Origin: JBGCED01 sp045106055
GTDB taxonomy: Bacteria; Pseudomonadota; Alphaproteobacteria; CBDDJK01
Reading direction: 5' to 3'
DNA length: 14,736 nucleotides
NCBI GenBank assembly: GCA_045106055.1
Contig: JBGCED010000074.1
Coordinates: 1-14,736, forward strand
Notes under the pieces: model-generated
Databases searched by the model: none
The model's input: the letters and a program-made list of their open reading frames with translations, nothing else
What the model was told of the DNA's origin: nothing
In this document: positions 1 to 7,673 of the stretch, piece by piece
Numbering within the stretch: the first letter of the stretch is position 1
Layout: each line of letters starts with the position of its first letter
Translations under genes and position numbers: made by a program

Positions 1-1
1 G

Positions 2-199
2 CTGCAAGATTGCTTGGCGCGCCATAAAATCACCAAAGTATCGGGCGTTGGGTCAAAATTTTCCTATGATCATCATCAAGCCATGCAGCAAGTTGATTCA
101 CAAACCCATGAATCAAATACAATCATTCAAGTGTTGCAAGAAGGGTATGTGATCCATGACCGCCTATTACGCCCCGCCATGGTCATTGTTGCGAAGTAA
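2..199 (+). CDS. grpE: GrpE, nucleotide exchange factor of DnaK (3' part only)
   Basis: The reading frame is open from the window edge, so the start lies upstream; about 65 codons are present. GrpE is a cytosolic dimeric cochaperone that releases ADP from DnaK during heat-shock and general protein folding. The visible part is its C-terminal beta domain: a DHHQAMQQV segment matches the usual 'HQA(M/V)' motif, and the end GYVIHDRLLRPAMVIVAK fits the family signature 'G(Y/F)..(D)RLLRPA.V.VAK' at the extreme C terminus. The last codons GCG-AAG-TAA lie inside a 15-bp sequence repeated directly downstream. The gene converges on rpe (minus strand), with 66 bp between the two stops. A dnaK or hrcA neighbour would be upstream and is not visible. 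The identification rests on the C-terminal signature only but is strong. Confidence 0.9.
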   Translation: MQDCLARHKITKVSGVGSKFSYDHHQAMQQVDSQTHESNTIIQVLQEGYVIHDRLLRPAMVIVAK

Positions 200-234
200 A
201 TCGCGGGTGGGCAAGCGCCGCGAAGTAAATCGCG
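191..234. repeat. Direct repeat of a 15-mer hairpin at the end of grpE
   Basis: GCGAAGTAAATCGCG occurs exactly at 191-205 and again at 220-234. Each copy can fold: GCGA-AGTAAA-TCGC in the first, and CGCGA-AGTAAA-TCGCG in the second. The first copy carries the last two codons and the stop of grpE. A competing stem TCGCGG (201-206) with CCGCGA (218-223) spans the gap between copies. The interval separates convergent grpE and rpe, so a role at the transcript ends is possible, but no T-tract follows and it is not a canonical terminator. Confidence 0.6.
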
Positions 235-265
235 AAGGGCTGCGCACGCCAACCAATTAGGGCGG

Positions 266-922
266 TTATGGGCGCAGAGCGGTGATGTTGCGGGGGTATG
301 CGGCTTGTCCGCCCTTAAAAACCGCCGACCCCGCAACCAGCGCATTTGCACCAGCTTCAATCGCTAGCGGGGCGGTTGCTGGGGTGATGCCGCCATCAAT
401 TTCAATGATGATTGGGCGATCCTTGATCATTGCTTTTAAGGCTTTGATTTTATTTAGGGATTCCATGATAAATTGCTGGCCGCCAAAGCCTGGATTGACG
501 CTCATAATTAAGACCAAATCCAAGCGGTCAAGCACATGTTCAATCACACCAATCGGGGTTGCGGGATTTAACGAAACCCCCGCCTTTTTTCCCATATCGC
601 GGATGGATTGCAGCGCGCGGTCAAGATGATGGGTAGCTTCTGCATGGATGGTGATATAATCCGCGCCTGCATCTGCAAAGGCGGCCAAATAAGGTTCACA
701 AGGTTCAATCATCAAATGACAATCAAAGATTTTATCGCTATGGGGGCGCAGGCTTTTAATGACGGGCGGACCAAAGGTTAAATTTGGCACAAAATGCCCG
801 TCCATCACATCAAGATGGATAAAATCCGCCCCCGCTTGATCTACTGCCCTGATTTCAGCGCCTAGGGCGCTAAAATCAGCAGCAAGAATAGAAGGCGCGA
901 TGATGATTGAAGCATCAGACAC
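266..922 (-). CDS. rpe: Ribulose-phosphate 3-epimerase
   Basis: A 218-aa cytosolic TIM-barrel enzyme that interconverts D-ribulose 5-phosphate and D-xylulose 5-phosphate in the pentose phosphate pathway (and in the Calvin cycle where present). The family metal ligands are visible: H36 and D38 in the FIHLDVMDG segment, H69 in DCHLMIEP, and D176 in IEIDGG; D38 and D176 are the usual acid/base pair. The phosphate-binding segments SVNPGFGGQ (141-149) and LVAGSAVF (195-202) are also intact. The start is GTG at 922-920, giving the normal N terminus with IAPSILAAD; an AAAGG lies somewhat far upstream. It follows fba by 16 bp and is the last gene of the tkt-fba-rpe operon. Length is normal and no defect is seen. 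Confidence 0.96.
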   Translation of the reverse strand: MSDASIIIAPSILAADFSALGAEIRAVDQAGADFIHLDVMDGHFVPNLTFGPPVIKSLRPHSDKIFDCHLMIEPCEPYLAAFADAGADYITIHAEATHHLDRALQSIRDMGKKAGVSLNPATPIGVIEHVLDRLDLVLIMSVNPGFGGQQFIMESLNKIKALKAMIKDRPIIIEIDGGITPATAPLAIEAGANALVAGSAVFKGGQAAYPRNITALRP

Positions 923-938
923 GGCGATAATTCAGCCT

Positions 939-2003
939 TTAAGCAAGCTTTGGATCAAGCGATCCTGCGGCATAGCGGCGCGCCATTTCATCCATGGGGA
1001 TGACTTTGATTTTATCGGCATTGCCCGCTGTGCCAAATTGTTCGAACCGATCAGCACAGACTTGCTCCATGGCTTCCATCGCAGGCTTTAGGAAATTGCG
1101 CGGATCAAATTCACCAGGCTTTTCGGTCGCGATTTTGCGCCAAGTTCCCGTCATTGCCATGCGGCAATCGGTGTCAATATTGATTTTACGCACACCATGC
1201 TTAATGCCGCGAATGATCTCTTCGACAGGAACGCCAAAAGTTTGGGGCATATTCCCGCCATATTGATTGATTAAATCCTGTAATTCTTGTGGCACAGAAG
1301 ATGATCCATGCATGACCAAATGGGTATTTGGCAGTTTTTGATGAATGGTTTCAATCACTTTCATTGCCAAAATATCGCCATCAGGCTTGCGGGTGAATTT
1401 ATAAGCACCATGTGATGTGCCGCATGCAATTGCCAGCGCATCCACTTTGGTTTTAAGCACAAAATCAACTGCTTGATCGGGATCGGTTAGCATTTGATCT
1501 TGTTCAAGCTTGCCCTCTGCGCCTGATCCATCTTCTTTTTCAGCTTCGCCTGTTTCCAATGATCCAAGCACACCAAGCTCGCCCTCAACCGATGCCCCAA
1601 CCCAATGCGCCATGGTTGCGACCTGTTTTGAAATATCCACATTATACTCATAGCTTGCAGGTGTTTTTGCATCCGCTTCAAGCGATCCATCCATCATCAC
1701 CGAGCTAAAGCCATGCTTAATCGCAGAAAGGCAAGTGGTTTCGCTATTGCCATGATCTTGGTGCATACAAACGGGGATATGCGGGAATAATTCAATAAAA
1801 CCATCAATTAATTTTGATAGCACAATATCGCTTGCATAATTGCGTGCGCCGCGTGATGCTTGAATGATAACAGGCGAATTGGTTTTATCGGCGGCTTTCA
1901 TAATCGCCATGCCCTGTTCCATATTATTAATGTTAAAGGCAGGAACGCCGTAACCATGTTCTGCGGCGTGATCCAATAATTGTCTTAGGGTAACTTTTGC
2001 CAT
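939..2003 (-). CDS. fba: Fructose-bisphosphate aldolase, class II (CbbA type)
   Basis: A 354-aa zinc-dependent aldolase that condenses dihydroxyacetone phosphate and glyceraldehyde 3-phosphate to fructose 1,6-bisphosphate and can also form sedoheptulose bisphosphate; it acts in glycolysis/gluconeogenesis or the Calvin cycle. The catalytic HQDHGN motif is at 81-86 (D83 catalytic, H84 zinc ligand), with further zinc ligands H198 (GTSHGAYKF) and H232 (VMHGSSS), and the phosphate-binding segment KINIDTD at 273-279. Length and the long acidic segment after GELGVLGSLE fit the class IIB subfamily that includes CbbA of photosynthetic and autotrophic proteobacteria, rather than E. coli FbaA. ATG at 2003 has an AAAGGA about 7 nt upstream. 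It lies between tkt (36 bp) and rpe (16 bp), so it is probably the middle gene of an operon. Confidence 0.96.
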   Translation of the reverse strand: MAKVTLRQLLDHAAEHGYGVPAFNINNMEQGMAIMKAADKTNSPVIIQASRGARNYASDIVLSKLIDGFIELFPHIPVCMHQDHGNSETTCLSAIKHGFSSVMMDGSLEADAKTPASYEYNVDISKQVATMAHWVGASVEGELGVLGSLETGEAEKEDGSGAEGKLEQDQMLTDPDQAVDFVLKTKVDALAIACGTSHGAYKFTRKPDGDILAMKVIETIHQKLPNTHLVMHGSSSVPQELQDLINQYGGNMPQTFGVPVEEIIRGIKHGVRKINIDTDCRMAMTGTWRKIATEKPGEFDPRNFLKPAMEAMEQVCADRFEQFGTAGNADKIKVIPMDEMARRYAAGSLDPKLA

Positions 2004-2039
2004 AATTTTTCCTTTCGCGATATGGTTTAAAAAATACGA

Positions 2040-4034
2040 TTAACGCGGTGCAATCATGCTGCGTGCTTTTTCAATGATGGCTTCTGCTGTAATGCCAAAA
2101 TGCGTGTATAAATCCTCTATCGGGGCGGATGCGCCAAAGCCATTCATGCCGATAAACGCACCATTTTCACCAATATAACGCTCCCAGCCAAAACCGCAAG
2201 CCGCTTCAATCGCAATTCGCGGGGCATCGCCCAATATTTGCTGGCGGTAAGCTTGATCTTGTTGTTCAAACCGCTCTTGGCACGGCATGGAGATAATGGC
2301 GGCATGAAGATTATGATCTTGTGCCAGCCGCTGGGCGGCATCAAGCGCAATTTCAACTTCCGAGCCTGATGCGATTAAGGTTAGATCACGCGGCTTCCCT
2401 GCCGTGTCTTTTAAGACATAAGCCCCTTTGGACACCTTGTTCTGGCTTGATGCTTGATCGCGCAACAAAGGCAGATTCTGGCGCGATAATGCCAAGATAG
2501 AAGGCGTTTTTTCAAGCGATAGCGCATCTTCCCAAGCTTCGGCGGTTTCAATAATATCACAAGGGCGGTAAAGAAATAAATTGGGGGTTGCCCGCGCAAT
2601 CGCCAAATGTTCAACCGGTTGATGGGTGGGACCGTCTTCGCCAAGTCCGATTGAATCATGGGTCATTACATAAATCACTTGCAAGCCCATCAATGCAGAT
2701 AATCGCATTGCCCCGCGTGCATAATCGCTAAACACCAGAAATGTGCCGCCATAGGGGCGATAGCCGCCATAAAGCGCAATGCCATTCATCATCCCCGCCA
2801 TTGCATGTTCACGAATGCCGTAATGAATGTAATTGCCCTTGAAATTCGCCTTGGTAAGCGCGCTGCCTTGGCTGGTTTTGGTTAGGTTAGACCCCGTTAA
2901 ATCCGCCGAGCCGCCAATTAAATTCGGATTAAGATCATTTAGCACCTCCAGCACCATTTGGGACGCTTTGCGGGTGGCAACCTTGGTATTTTCCGCTTGA
3001 TGCTGCTGTTTAAATTTGTTTAAAGCGGCTGCGGTTTTGCTGTGTAAATCATTATCCAGAAATTGCTTAAAGCTTTTCTTGCGGCTGGAATGATCCAAGC
3101 GTTCATGCCATGCCTTATGGGCTGCCGCGCCGCGCATTGCGGGTTTGCGCCAAGCATCAAGAATATCATCTGGAATTTCAAACGGCGGATAATCCCAGCC
3201 TAATGCTTGTCGGGCGGCTGCAATTTCAGCTGCCCCAAGCGGTGCGCCATGGGTTTTTGCGGTGCCTTCAAGTGTGGGCGCGCCATAGCCAATTTTTGTT
3301 TTGCACGCAATTAAGCTTGGCTTGCTGCTGCGTTGCGCCTTTGAAATCGCATCGCGGATTTGATGATGATCATGCCCATCAATCGCTTGCACATCAAAGC
3401 CCGCCGCTTTAAAGCGCATAAGCTGGTTCATAGAGGTTGAAAGATCGGTTGTCCCATCAATGGAAATCTGATTATCATCCCAAAGCACAATTAATTTTTT
3501 AAGCTTTAAATGCCCCGCAAGGTCAATCGCTTCATGGCTTATGCCTTCTTGTAAGCAGCCATCACCTGCAATCACATAGCAATAATGATCACATAAATTC
3601 TTGCCATATTTGGCGCGGGTCATTGCTTCGCCAATTGCCATGCCAACCGCATTTGCAAGCCCTTGACCAAGCGGACCTGTGGTGGTTTCAACGCCAAGCG
3701 CATGGCCGCGCTCTGGATGCCCAGCGGTGATTGACCCTAGTTGGCGAAAATTTTCAAGCTGCGCCTTGGTCATATCCTGATAGCCAAGCAGATAATTTAA
3801 CGCATAATGCAGCATTGATCCATGCCCCGCAGACAGCACAAAACGATCACGATTTGGCCAGCTGGGATGGGCGGGATCAAGCGTTAAAAAATCATTGAAC
3901 AAGGTGGCAGCAACATCTGCCATGCCCATTGGCATTCCTGGATGGCCTGAATTGGCTTTTTGTACGCCGTCCATGGCAAGAAAACGAATGGCATTTGCCA
4001 TGCGCGCTAGATTGTGATGATTATCGGTCGTCAT
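2040..4034 (-). CDS. tkt: Transketolase
   Basis: A thiamine-diphosphate enzyme that moves two-carbon units between sugar phosphates, linking the pentose phosphate pathway with glycolysis. The start chosen is ATG 4034, giving 664 aa beginning MTTDNHHNLARMANAIR; this is the usual length and N terminus. An upstream ATG at 4100 would add 22 residues (including IYFYSSLGYF) that do not resemble the family. Visible motifs: SGHPGMPMG (29-37), RFVLSAGHGSMLHY (64-77), TGPLGQG (119-125), the ThDP/Mg motif GDGC (157-160) ending at N188, and in the pyrimidine domain GEDGPTHQPVEHLA. It is the first gene of the tkt-fba-rpe operon and is divergent from the dsbD-like gene across 151 bp. The transketolase call is safe; a strictly Calvin-cycle role (cbbT) is not shown. 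Confidence 0.97.
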   Translation of the reverse strand: MTTDNHHNLARMANAIRFLAMDGVQKANSGHPGMPMGMADVAATLFNDFLTLDPAHPSWPNRDRFVLSAGHGSMLHYALNYLLGYQDMTKAQLENFRQLGSITAGHPERGHALGVETTTGPLGQGLANAVGMAIGEAMTRAKYGKNLCDHYCYVIAGDGCLQEGISHEAIDLAGHLKLKKLIVLWDDNQISIDGTTDLSTSMNQLMRFKAAGFDVQAIDGHDHHQIRDAISKAQRSSKPSLIACKTKIGYGAPTLEGTAKTHGAPLGAAEIAAARQALGWDYPPFEIPDDILDAWRKPAMRGAAAHKAWHERLDHSSRKKSFKQFLDNDLHSKTAAALNKFKQQHQAENTKVATRKASQMVLEVLNDLNPNLIGGSADLTGSNLTKTSQGSALTKANFKGNYIHYGIREHAMAGMMNGIALYGGYRPYGGTFLVFSDYARGAMRLSALMGLQVIYVMTHDSIGLGEDGPTHQPVEHLAIARATPNLFLYRPCDIIETAEAWEDALSLEKTPSILALSRQNLPLLRDQASSQNKVSKGAYVLKDTAGKPRDLTLIASGSEVEIALDAAQRLAQDHNLHAAIISMPCQERFEQQDQAYRQQILGDAPRIAIEAACGFGWERYIGENGAFIGMNGFGASAPIEDLYTHFGITAEAIIEKARSMIAPR

Positions 4035-4185
4035 AGAAGCAAAATATCCTAAAGATGAATAAAAATAAATCCTTATGCCATGATGTAAGCAAGCTTGCAA
4101 TTATCAATTCACAATCACGCGTATTTTTGTATGTTTTTGGATCAAAACTGCGTGCAATTTGTTCATATTTGGGATAAAAGCGATC
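4035..4185. promoter_or_regulatory. Divergent control region between tkt and the dsbD-like gene
   Basis: This 151-bp AT-rich spacer must hold the promoters for both the tkt-fba-rpe operon (minus) and the dsbD-like gene (plus). I find no convincing -35/-10 pair on either strand. The only perfect inverted repeat noticed is GCAAGCTTGC at 4089-4098, a ten-base palindrome that could be an operator or chance. Upstream of tkt an AGGA lies about 12 nt from the ATG; upstream of the plus-strand ATG at 4186 a GGGA lies about 11 nt away. Both are weak or distant ribosome binding sites. Confidence 0.4.
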
Positions 4186-6162
4186 ATGCAAAAAATCATG
4201 TCCATGCTTGGCTTATTGGCATTATGGCTGCTGCCTGCGGGCGGTGCAATGGCGCAATTTCAAACGCTTACGGGGCTTGACGCGCTTGAGGCTGAAATCC
4301 ATCACTCTCCCCCCCGTCTAATTGGCGTGATCGGGGATGATCTTTGGGCGGGAATTGAATTTGACTTAAACCCTGAATGGAAGCTTTATTGGCGCAGCCC
4401 GGGAGAGGCTGGCTTGCCCCCTAAGCTTAACTGGCAAGCCGCCAGCCGTAATATTCAAACGGCGCGCTTGGAATATCCCGTGCCATTGCGTATGGAATTA
4501 TTGGGCTTAACCACAATTGGCTATCAAGATAAGGTCGCGTTTCCGATCAAGCTTGATCCGATTGACCCCGCGCAGCCTGTTCGTTTTGCGGGGCATTTGG
4601 ATTATTTGGCATGTGCTAAAATCTGTGTGCCGCTGCGCTTTGATTTTGACAGTGATCAAACGGCGAATATTGCCGCTGAAGAATCGGCGCGGCTGCTTGC
4701 AAAGGCGCGCGCTTCCTTACCCTTAAAGCAGGATCAAGCTGCAGCGGATGATTTGCCGATTAAGATTACAGGGCTTAGCCTGCGTTTAAACAAAGATCAA
4801 GCGGGGAAGCCCGCGCGCTGGCAGCTTACACTGGATGCGCATCACGCTTTGGGCTGGAATAATCAAGCGGATATTTTTGTTGAAACCAGCGCGCAGGGAA
4901 AATGGAATGGCGGTGTGTGGCAGCGTCCGATCATCGCATTTAACAAACAGAATGCACGCTTTGTCACCACCATAGAATCTGCGCTTTTAGAACAAGCACC
5001 GCAGCAAATTCGGATTACTTTAACTTCTGGAGGCAAAGGCGTTGAGGCGGAATATGAAGCCGCCAATATTATGGATCAGCCGATTCTTGAATGGCAAAAT
5101 TCTAGCGTTATTTTTGAGTATGCGCTTATTTTTGCGATTGCGCTGATTGGCGGACTGATTTTAAACATCATGCCATGTGTGCTGCCTGTTTTATCGATCA
5201 AATTATTGGGGGTGATTAAGGCGCAAAAGGCAAGATCAAATTTGATTTATAGTGCGGCGGGCATTATCGCCAGCTTCTGGGCGTTGGGCATTGTGATTGC
5301 AATATTTAAACGCGCAGGGCATCAGCTGGGCTGGGGGGTGCAATTTCAATCGCCGCTATTTTTAAGCTTTATGATCGCGATTCTTTTATTATTTAGCGCG
5401 AATTTACTGGGTCTATGGCATATTCGGTTGCCGCGCAGGCTTGCCAATTATGCTGCCAATAAAGGCGTAAATGAAAATAGCAAAATGGGGGCGTTTGGAA
5501 CAGGCATTTTTGCAACCCTGCTTGCAACCCCTTGTTCTGCGCCTTTTTTGGGAACGGCGGTAAGCTTTGCACTTGCGGGCAGCTATTTTGATCTTGGCTT
5601 TATCTTTACGGGGCTTGGGCTTGGTATGGCAATCCCTTATTTCATCTTTTTTGCATTTCCCGCATTGATTGGATTGCTGCCAAAGCCAGGTCGGTGGCTG
5701 GGATTTGTAAAGCCCATTATGGCAATTCCGCTTATTTTAACCGCCATTTGGCTTGGCAGCATCATTTTGACTCAGCTTGCTTTCACCCAAAAACACGAAG
5801 ATTCCAGCATTGAATGGCAAGCATTTGATCCAGATCAAATTGATCTATTGGTTGAACAGGGGCAGACAATATTTGTCCATATTACGGCTGATTGGTGCTT
5901 AACCTGCCAATATAATGCAAATTTTATTCTTGAAAATCAAATTATTAGCGCACAATTTACGGATTTAAACATTGTGATGATGAAAGGCGATTGGACCAGC
6001 CCCAATCCAGAAATTGCTGATTTTTTAAGAAAATATAACCGCTATGCGATTCCCTTTGATGCGCTTTATGCGGCAAATATGAAGACAGCTTATGTCTTTC
6101 CAGAATTATTAAGTGTTAATAATGTGCAAGCTGGATTGGATAAGCTTGGTGTAAAGGATTGA
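4186..6162 (+). CDS. DsbD/ScsB-family thiol:disulfide interchange membrane protein
   Basis: A 658-aa inner-membrane protein predicted to carry electrons from cytoplasmic thioredoxin across the membrane to periplasmic thiol proteins. Numbering from ATG 4186: a signal peptide with likely cleavage after AMA (A23); a periplasmic N-terminal domain with a CxxxC pair (C143, C147 in ACAKICVP); a central DsbD-type transmembrane domain carrying the paired cysteines C331 (NIMPCVLPVLSIKLL) and C450 (LLATPCSAPFLG); and a C-terminal thioredoxin-like domain with ADWCLTCQ (C571, C574). All three redox modules are complete. The NIMPCVLPVLS segment and domain layout match the ScsB/DsbD group of alphaproteobacteria; choosing between DsbD and ScsB by eye is unsafe. 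An in-frame ATG at 4159 would put nine residues ahead of the signal peptide and is less likely. The diguanylate cyclase region follows 63 bp later on the same strand. Confidence 0.9.
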   Translation: MQKIMSMLGLLALWLLPAGGAMAQFQTLTGLDALEAEIHHSPPRLIGVIGDDLWAGIEFDLNPEWKLYWRSPGEAGLPPKLNWQAASRNIQTARLEYPVPLRMELLGLTTIGYQDKVAFPIKLDPIDPAQPVRFAGHLDYLACAKICVPLRFDFDSDQTANIAAEESARLLAKARASLPLKQDQAAADDLPIKITGLSLRLNKDQAGKPARWQLTLDAHHALGWNNQADIFVETSAQGKWNGGVWQRPIIAFNKQNARFVTTIESALLEQAPQQIRITLTSGGKGVEAEYEAANIMDQPILEWQNSSVIFEYALIFAIALIGGLILNIMPCVLPVLSIKLLGVIKAQKARSNLIYSAAGIIASFWALGIVIAIFKRAGHQLGWGVQFQSPLFLSFMIAILLLFSANLLGLWHIRLPRRLANYAANKGVNENSKMGAFGTGIFATLLATPCSAPFLGTAVSFALAGSYFDLGFIFTGLGLGMAIPYFIFFAFPALIGLLPKPGRWLGFVKPIMAIPLILTAIWLGSIILTQLAFTQKHEDSSIEWQAFDPDQIDLLVEQGQTIFVHITADWCLTCQYNANFILENQIISAQFTDLNIVMMKGDWTSPNPEIADFLRKYNRYAIPFDALYAANMKTAYVFPELLSVNNVQAGLDKLGVKD

Positions 6163-6199
6163 CATTAAGCGAATTATTAGCGACAGTCTAGGAAACAAT

Positions 6200-6229
6200 A
6201 TGCAAACTTTAAGACTGCAAATGGTATGA
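6200..6229 (+). CDS. Nine-codon leader ORF overlapping the cyclase start
   Basis: ATG at 6200 opens a nine-residue frame (MQTLRLQMV) that ends at TGA 6227-6229. It has the best ribosome binding site in this spacer, AGGAAA at 6190-6195, with AGGA six bases before its ATG. Its stop overlaps the cyclase ATG (6226-6228) as ATGA, the usual arrangement for translational coupling. The cyclase ATG itself is preceded by GCAAATGGT, with no purine-rich site, and there is no other upstream in-frame start before a stop at 6178. I infer that ribosomes load at the leader and re-initiate on the cyclase. The peptide sequence has no recognised function, and the overlap could be chance. Confidence 0.45.
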   Translation: MQTLRLQMV

Positions 6230-7596
6230 ATGATTTTTTAAATATTGCGACCTCTACAGAGCTAAAGGCGGATGCCCAATCGCGTCAGGGTGTTTTATTC
6301 TTTGATGATAGCGGACAGCCCCCAGAAGATTCCGTTTTGGGGCTTGATACCTATAATTTTAACATCATCACGATTAAAAGCCCCGATGAATTGTTAAAAC
6401 GCGCAATGGACAGTAATGTGGTGGCAATCATTATCCGCCAGCGGCGCGGTCAAAAACGCATTTTAAAGATCATTGCATCTTTTGCCCATTTTGAGGGCGG
6501 GCTGCAAATTATTTTCCTGACCGAAGATGCCACACTTGAATCGCGCATTCAAGCGCTGCGCGCTGGGGTTGATACCTATGTGCTTGCCCCTTGTGACGAG
6601 ATGGAATTGGTTGATTGCATTTCAACCGCAACCAGCCATTATCAAGTGGCAGGCAAGGATAAAGACAAAGACCCAATTAAAAATCCGATTAAAAACTCAA
6701 TCAACAACCCAATGGCGTTTCGGGTGTTGCTAATCGAAGAAGATGCAGCTTCCATCTCTTTCCATGAAGCGGTTTTAAATGGGCGGGGCATGGTCACAAA
6801 GCGGCTACAAAATTGGCCGGATACGCTGGAGGTTATGGGAGAGTTTCGCCCCGATGTGGTGCTGATGGATCATTTTATTTCGCAAATTGATGCAGGAGAG
6901 CTAACCCGAATCATTCGTATGGATTCATCATTTGATTCCATTCCCATCATCTTTTTATCAAATAGTGATTTGGTCGCGGATCGTAATTTTTTAATGAGCT
7001 GCGGGGGCGATGAATTATTAACCAAGCCAATTACCCCGCGTCAATTATTTTTAACGGTTGAAACGCGCGCGATCCGTTTTCGGCGCATTCGCTCTGGCAT
7101 GACGCGCGATAGCCTTACGGGGCTGCTTGATCATAAAAATCTGATTGATCAACTGGAATCAGAGATTGCGCGGGCGCGGCGCAGCCGAAGCGAGCTTACC
7201 TATTGCTTGATTGATTTGGATAATTTTAAAACGATCAATGATACTTATGGGCATTCAAGGGGGGATCAAGTCTTGAAAGCACTGGCGCATTTAATGGTCA
7301 GACGCTTGCGAAAATCGGATGCGATTGGTCGCTATGGCGGTGAAGAATTTGGCATTGTGCTGCCTGGTGCATCCCCTGAAAATGCGGCGCAGGTCATTAA
7401 TGATATTCGCACCAGCTTTGCTGAGATGCAATTTGGATCTGGAAAATCGGTTTCCAATGTCACCTTTAGCGGCGGGCTTGCATCCTTATCCGATTATAAT
7501 AACAGCGAAGAATTGATGGATGCTGCCGATCAAGCCTTGTATCGCGCTAAAAAGCAAGGGCGCAACCGCTTGATCATATCAACCCACCGCTATTAA
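6226..7596 (+). CDS. PleD-like response regulator with diguanylate cyclase (REC-REC-GGDEF)
   Basis: A 456-aa cytosolic protein, nearly the length of Caulobacter PleD, predicted to make cyclic di-GMP from two GTP. REC1 is about 20-135, REC2 about 165-285, GGDEF about 292-455. The catalytic domain looks active: GGEEF at 371-375, D330 and E373 as metal ligands, N338 and D347 as guanine contacts, and the allosteric inhibitory site R362-K-S-D365 exactly five residues before GGEEF. REC2 keeps the phosphorylation set E171/E172/D173, D215 (VVLMDHF), S245 and K267. REC1 has lost it: the expected Asp position reads AIIIRQ and the expected Lys reads YVLAPCD. A charged low-complexity linker (KDKDKD, then PIKN twice) joins the receivers. 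There is no divK neighbour. Its start appears coupled to a nine-codon leader ORF. Confidence 0.92.
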   Translation: MNDFLNIATSTELKADAQSRQGVLFFDDSGQPPEDSVLGLDTYNFNIITIKSPDELLKRAMDSNVVAIIIRQRRGQKRILKIIASFAHFEGGLQIIFLTEDATLESRIQALRAGVDTYVLAPCDEMELVDCISTATSHYQVAGKDKDKDPIKNPIKNSINNPMAFRVLLIEEDAASISFHEAVLNGRGMVTKRLQNWPDTLEVMGEFRPDVVLMDHFISQIDAGELTRIIRMDSSFDSIPIIFLSNSDLVADRNFLMSCGGDELLTKPITPRQLFLTVETRAIRFRRIRSGMTRDSLTGLLDHKNLIDQLESEIARARRSRSELTYCLIDLDNFKTINDTYGHSRGDQVLKALAHLMVRRLRKSDAIGRYGGEEFGIVLPGASPENAAQVINDIRTSFAEMQFGSGKSVSNVTFSGGLASLSDYNNSEELMDAADQALYRAKKQGRNRLIISTHRY

Positions 7597-7673
7597 TCCC
7601 ATATTGTTAAGAAATATTGTTAAGCAACATATTGTTAAGCAACATTGTTTGCACTTATTGTGCTAAAAACGGC
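7597..7673. repeat. ATATTGTTAAG direct repeats between convergent genes
   Basis: ATATTGTTAAG occurs exactly at 7601-7611, 7614-7624 and 7629-7639, and a decayed partial copy (CAACATTGTTTGC) follows. The 77-bp spacer lies between the stops of the cyclase (plus) and the 114-aa gene (minus). A small hairpin, GCAC-TTATT-GTGC, is at 7651-7663; read on the minus strand it lies after the 114-aa gene and its preceding T-run, so it is not a canonical terminator. The repeats could be slippage products or a binding-site array; nothing in the sequence decides. Confidence 0.55.

Noticed and set aside
282..629. 115-codon plus-strand frame opposite rpe
   Set aside because: It is wholly antisense to a well-supported rpe and has no recognisable protein features; the same applies to the frames opposite tkt, fba, cysK and coaBC.
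939..4034. A Calvin-cycle (cbb) operon
   Set aside because: No RuBisCO, phosphoribulokinase or cbbR in the window; the three enzymes also serve heterotrophic metabolism, so only the enzyme names are assigned.
4035..4100. 22-residue N-terminal extension of transketolase from ATG 4100
   Set aside because: The extension does not resemble transketolases and would consume the divergent promoter region; ATG 4034 gives the standard N terminus.
7651..7663. GCAC-TTATT-GTGC as an intrinsic terminator
   Set aside because: Only four pairs, with A-rich rather than T-rich sequence following on the plus strand and no T-run following on the minus strand.
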